Part shown: positions 6,879 through 7,051 of the stretch, piece after piece
Layout: each line of letters opens with the position of its first letter
How positions within the stretch are numbered: position 1 is the stretch's first letter
Origin: Limiplasma sp958448555
GTDB taxonomy: Bacteria > Bacillota > Clostridia > Christensenellales > Aristaeellaceae
Assembly: GCA_958448555.1 (NCBI GenBank)
Contig: CAUDEL010000079.1
Location: 1 to 7,051, forward strand
Reading direction: 5' to 3'
Length of the DNA: 7,051 nt
The notes under the pieces: generated by a model
Database searches by the model: none
The model's input: the letters and a program-made list of their open reading frames with translations, nothing else
What the model was told of the DNA's origin: nothing
Translations under genes and position numbers: made by a program

Positions 6879-6912
6879 ATTATACGATAACATGTTATCC
6901 GTTTCGCGTCAA
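6879..6912 (-). promoter_or_regulatory. Probable promoter region of the three-gene operon
   Basis: On the minus strand TTGACG (6912-6907) is followed by a perfect TATAAT (6884-6879), but the gap is 22 bases, well above the normal 16-18. A weaker hexamer, TATCGT (6889-6884), lies 17 bases from the same -35 box. Either gives a leader of about 33-40 nt before ATG 6839. Which -10 is used cannot be settled by eye; the long spacer could mean activator dependence. Confidence 0.6.
6886..6899. promoter_or_regulatory. Perfect 14-bp palindrome inside the operon promoter
   Basis: GATAACATGTTATC equals its own reverse complement. It occupies most of the stretch between the -35-like box and TATAAT and overlaps the alternative -10. 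Its position fits an operator for a dimeric regulator; the regulator is unknown and is not encoded in the window. Confidence 0.6.
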
Positions 6913-6941
6913 GAATACACGCTTCTTTTGGATGTAAAAAC

Positions 6942-6953
6942 TGTAGAGCTACA
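6942..6953. repeat. Short dyad TGTAG-AG-CTACA upstream of the operon promoter
   Basis: Five-base perfect arms flank a 2-base centre, about 30 bases upstream of the -35-like box. It could be an upstream regulator site or part of a neighbouring element. The 2-nt centre makes an RNA hairpin unlikely. A 12-base dyad can occur by chance. Confidence 0.35.
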
Positions 6954-7002
6954 ATACATATTGGACAGTGAAGAAAAAAAGGATGAGACCTGAGCACCCA
7001 TC

Positions 7003-7051
7003 TGGTATAGTTGAGTTGCGACACCAACTAAGGAAGGAGCTCAAGCCTCAT
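7003..7051 (+). promoter_or_regulatory. Possible start signals of a divergent plus-strand gene beyond the window
   Basis: TGGTATAGT (7003-7011) is an extended -10 (TG-N-TATAGT) without a clear -35. GGAAGGAG (7032-7039) resembles a ribosome site, and the window ends in AT (7050-7051), which would be ATG if the next base is G, at 10-nt spacing. TAGTTG (7008-7013) and CAACTA (7025-7030) form a small inverted repeat between them. The gene itself is not visible. Confidence 0.3.

Noticed and set aside
6840..6893. An 18-residue N-terminal extension of the membrane protein from ATG 6893
   Set aside because: That ATG lies in the middle of the promoter palindrome and would be upstream of the likely transcript start.
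6842..7027. A 61-codon minus-strand open frame in the right-hand non-coding region
   Set aside because: No ribosome site, Cys/His-rich random-looking translation, and overlap with the promoter region.
1..7051. tRNA, rRNA or riboswitch genes
   Set aside because: No cloverleaf, rRNA signature or long structured leader could be recognised; the only sizeable non-coding stretch is 6840-7051.

Overview
The window looks like chromosomal DNA from a fairly GC-rich Gram-positive anaerobe (Bacillota, Clostridia-like). The grounds are strong AGGAGG-type ribosome sites, near-perfect sigma-A promoters, a BlaR1/MecR1-type M56 membrane protease, a SpoVK/CbbX-type AAA+ ATPase, and secreted proteins with DUF4163/DUF3298-like (RsiV-like) and SH3-like modules joined by Thr-Pro linkers. 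The phylum is inferred from these traits; no marker gene is present. All four clear genes lie on the minus strand, so transcription runs from right to left.

Layout from the right (upstream) end. Positions 6840-7051 are a relatively AT-rich non-coding stretch. It holds a minus-strand promoter region with a perfect 14-bp palindrome, a second dyad at 6942-6953, and weak signs of a plus-strand gene or mobile element starting just past the window edge. A three-gene operon follows: a 552-aa single-pass membrane protein with WG-repeat-like segments (5181-6839), a 570-aa secreted multidomain protein (3455-5167), and a 330-aa AAA+ ATPase (2438-3430). The gaps are only 13 and 24 bp, each filled by a strong ribosome site, and the operon ends at a clear intrinsic terminator (2393-2424).

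Thirteen bases beyond the terminator T-tract lies the -35 box of a separate transcription unit. It has a perfect TTGACA-17-TATAAT promoter overlaid by an ACA-NN-TGT dyad reminiscent of BlaI/MecI operators. It drives a 748-aa BlaR1-like M56 metallopeptidase (51-2297). This gene has no blaI partner within the window, and its ~400-residue C-terminal region does not look like the penicillin-binding sensor of true BlaR1. A stem-loop directly follows its stop codon.

Taken together, the window may encode two envelope-related units. One is a membrane protein, a secreted sensor or wall-binding protein and a cytoplasmic remodelling ATPase made together. The other is a protease-type signal transducer with an unfamiliar sensor. 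No function has been shown for the combination; that reading is inference from domains and gene order.
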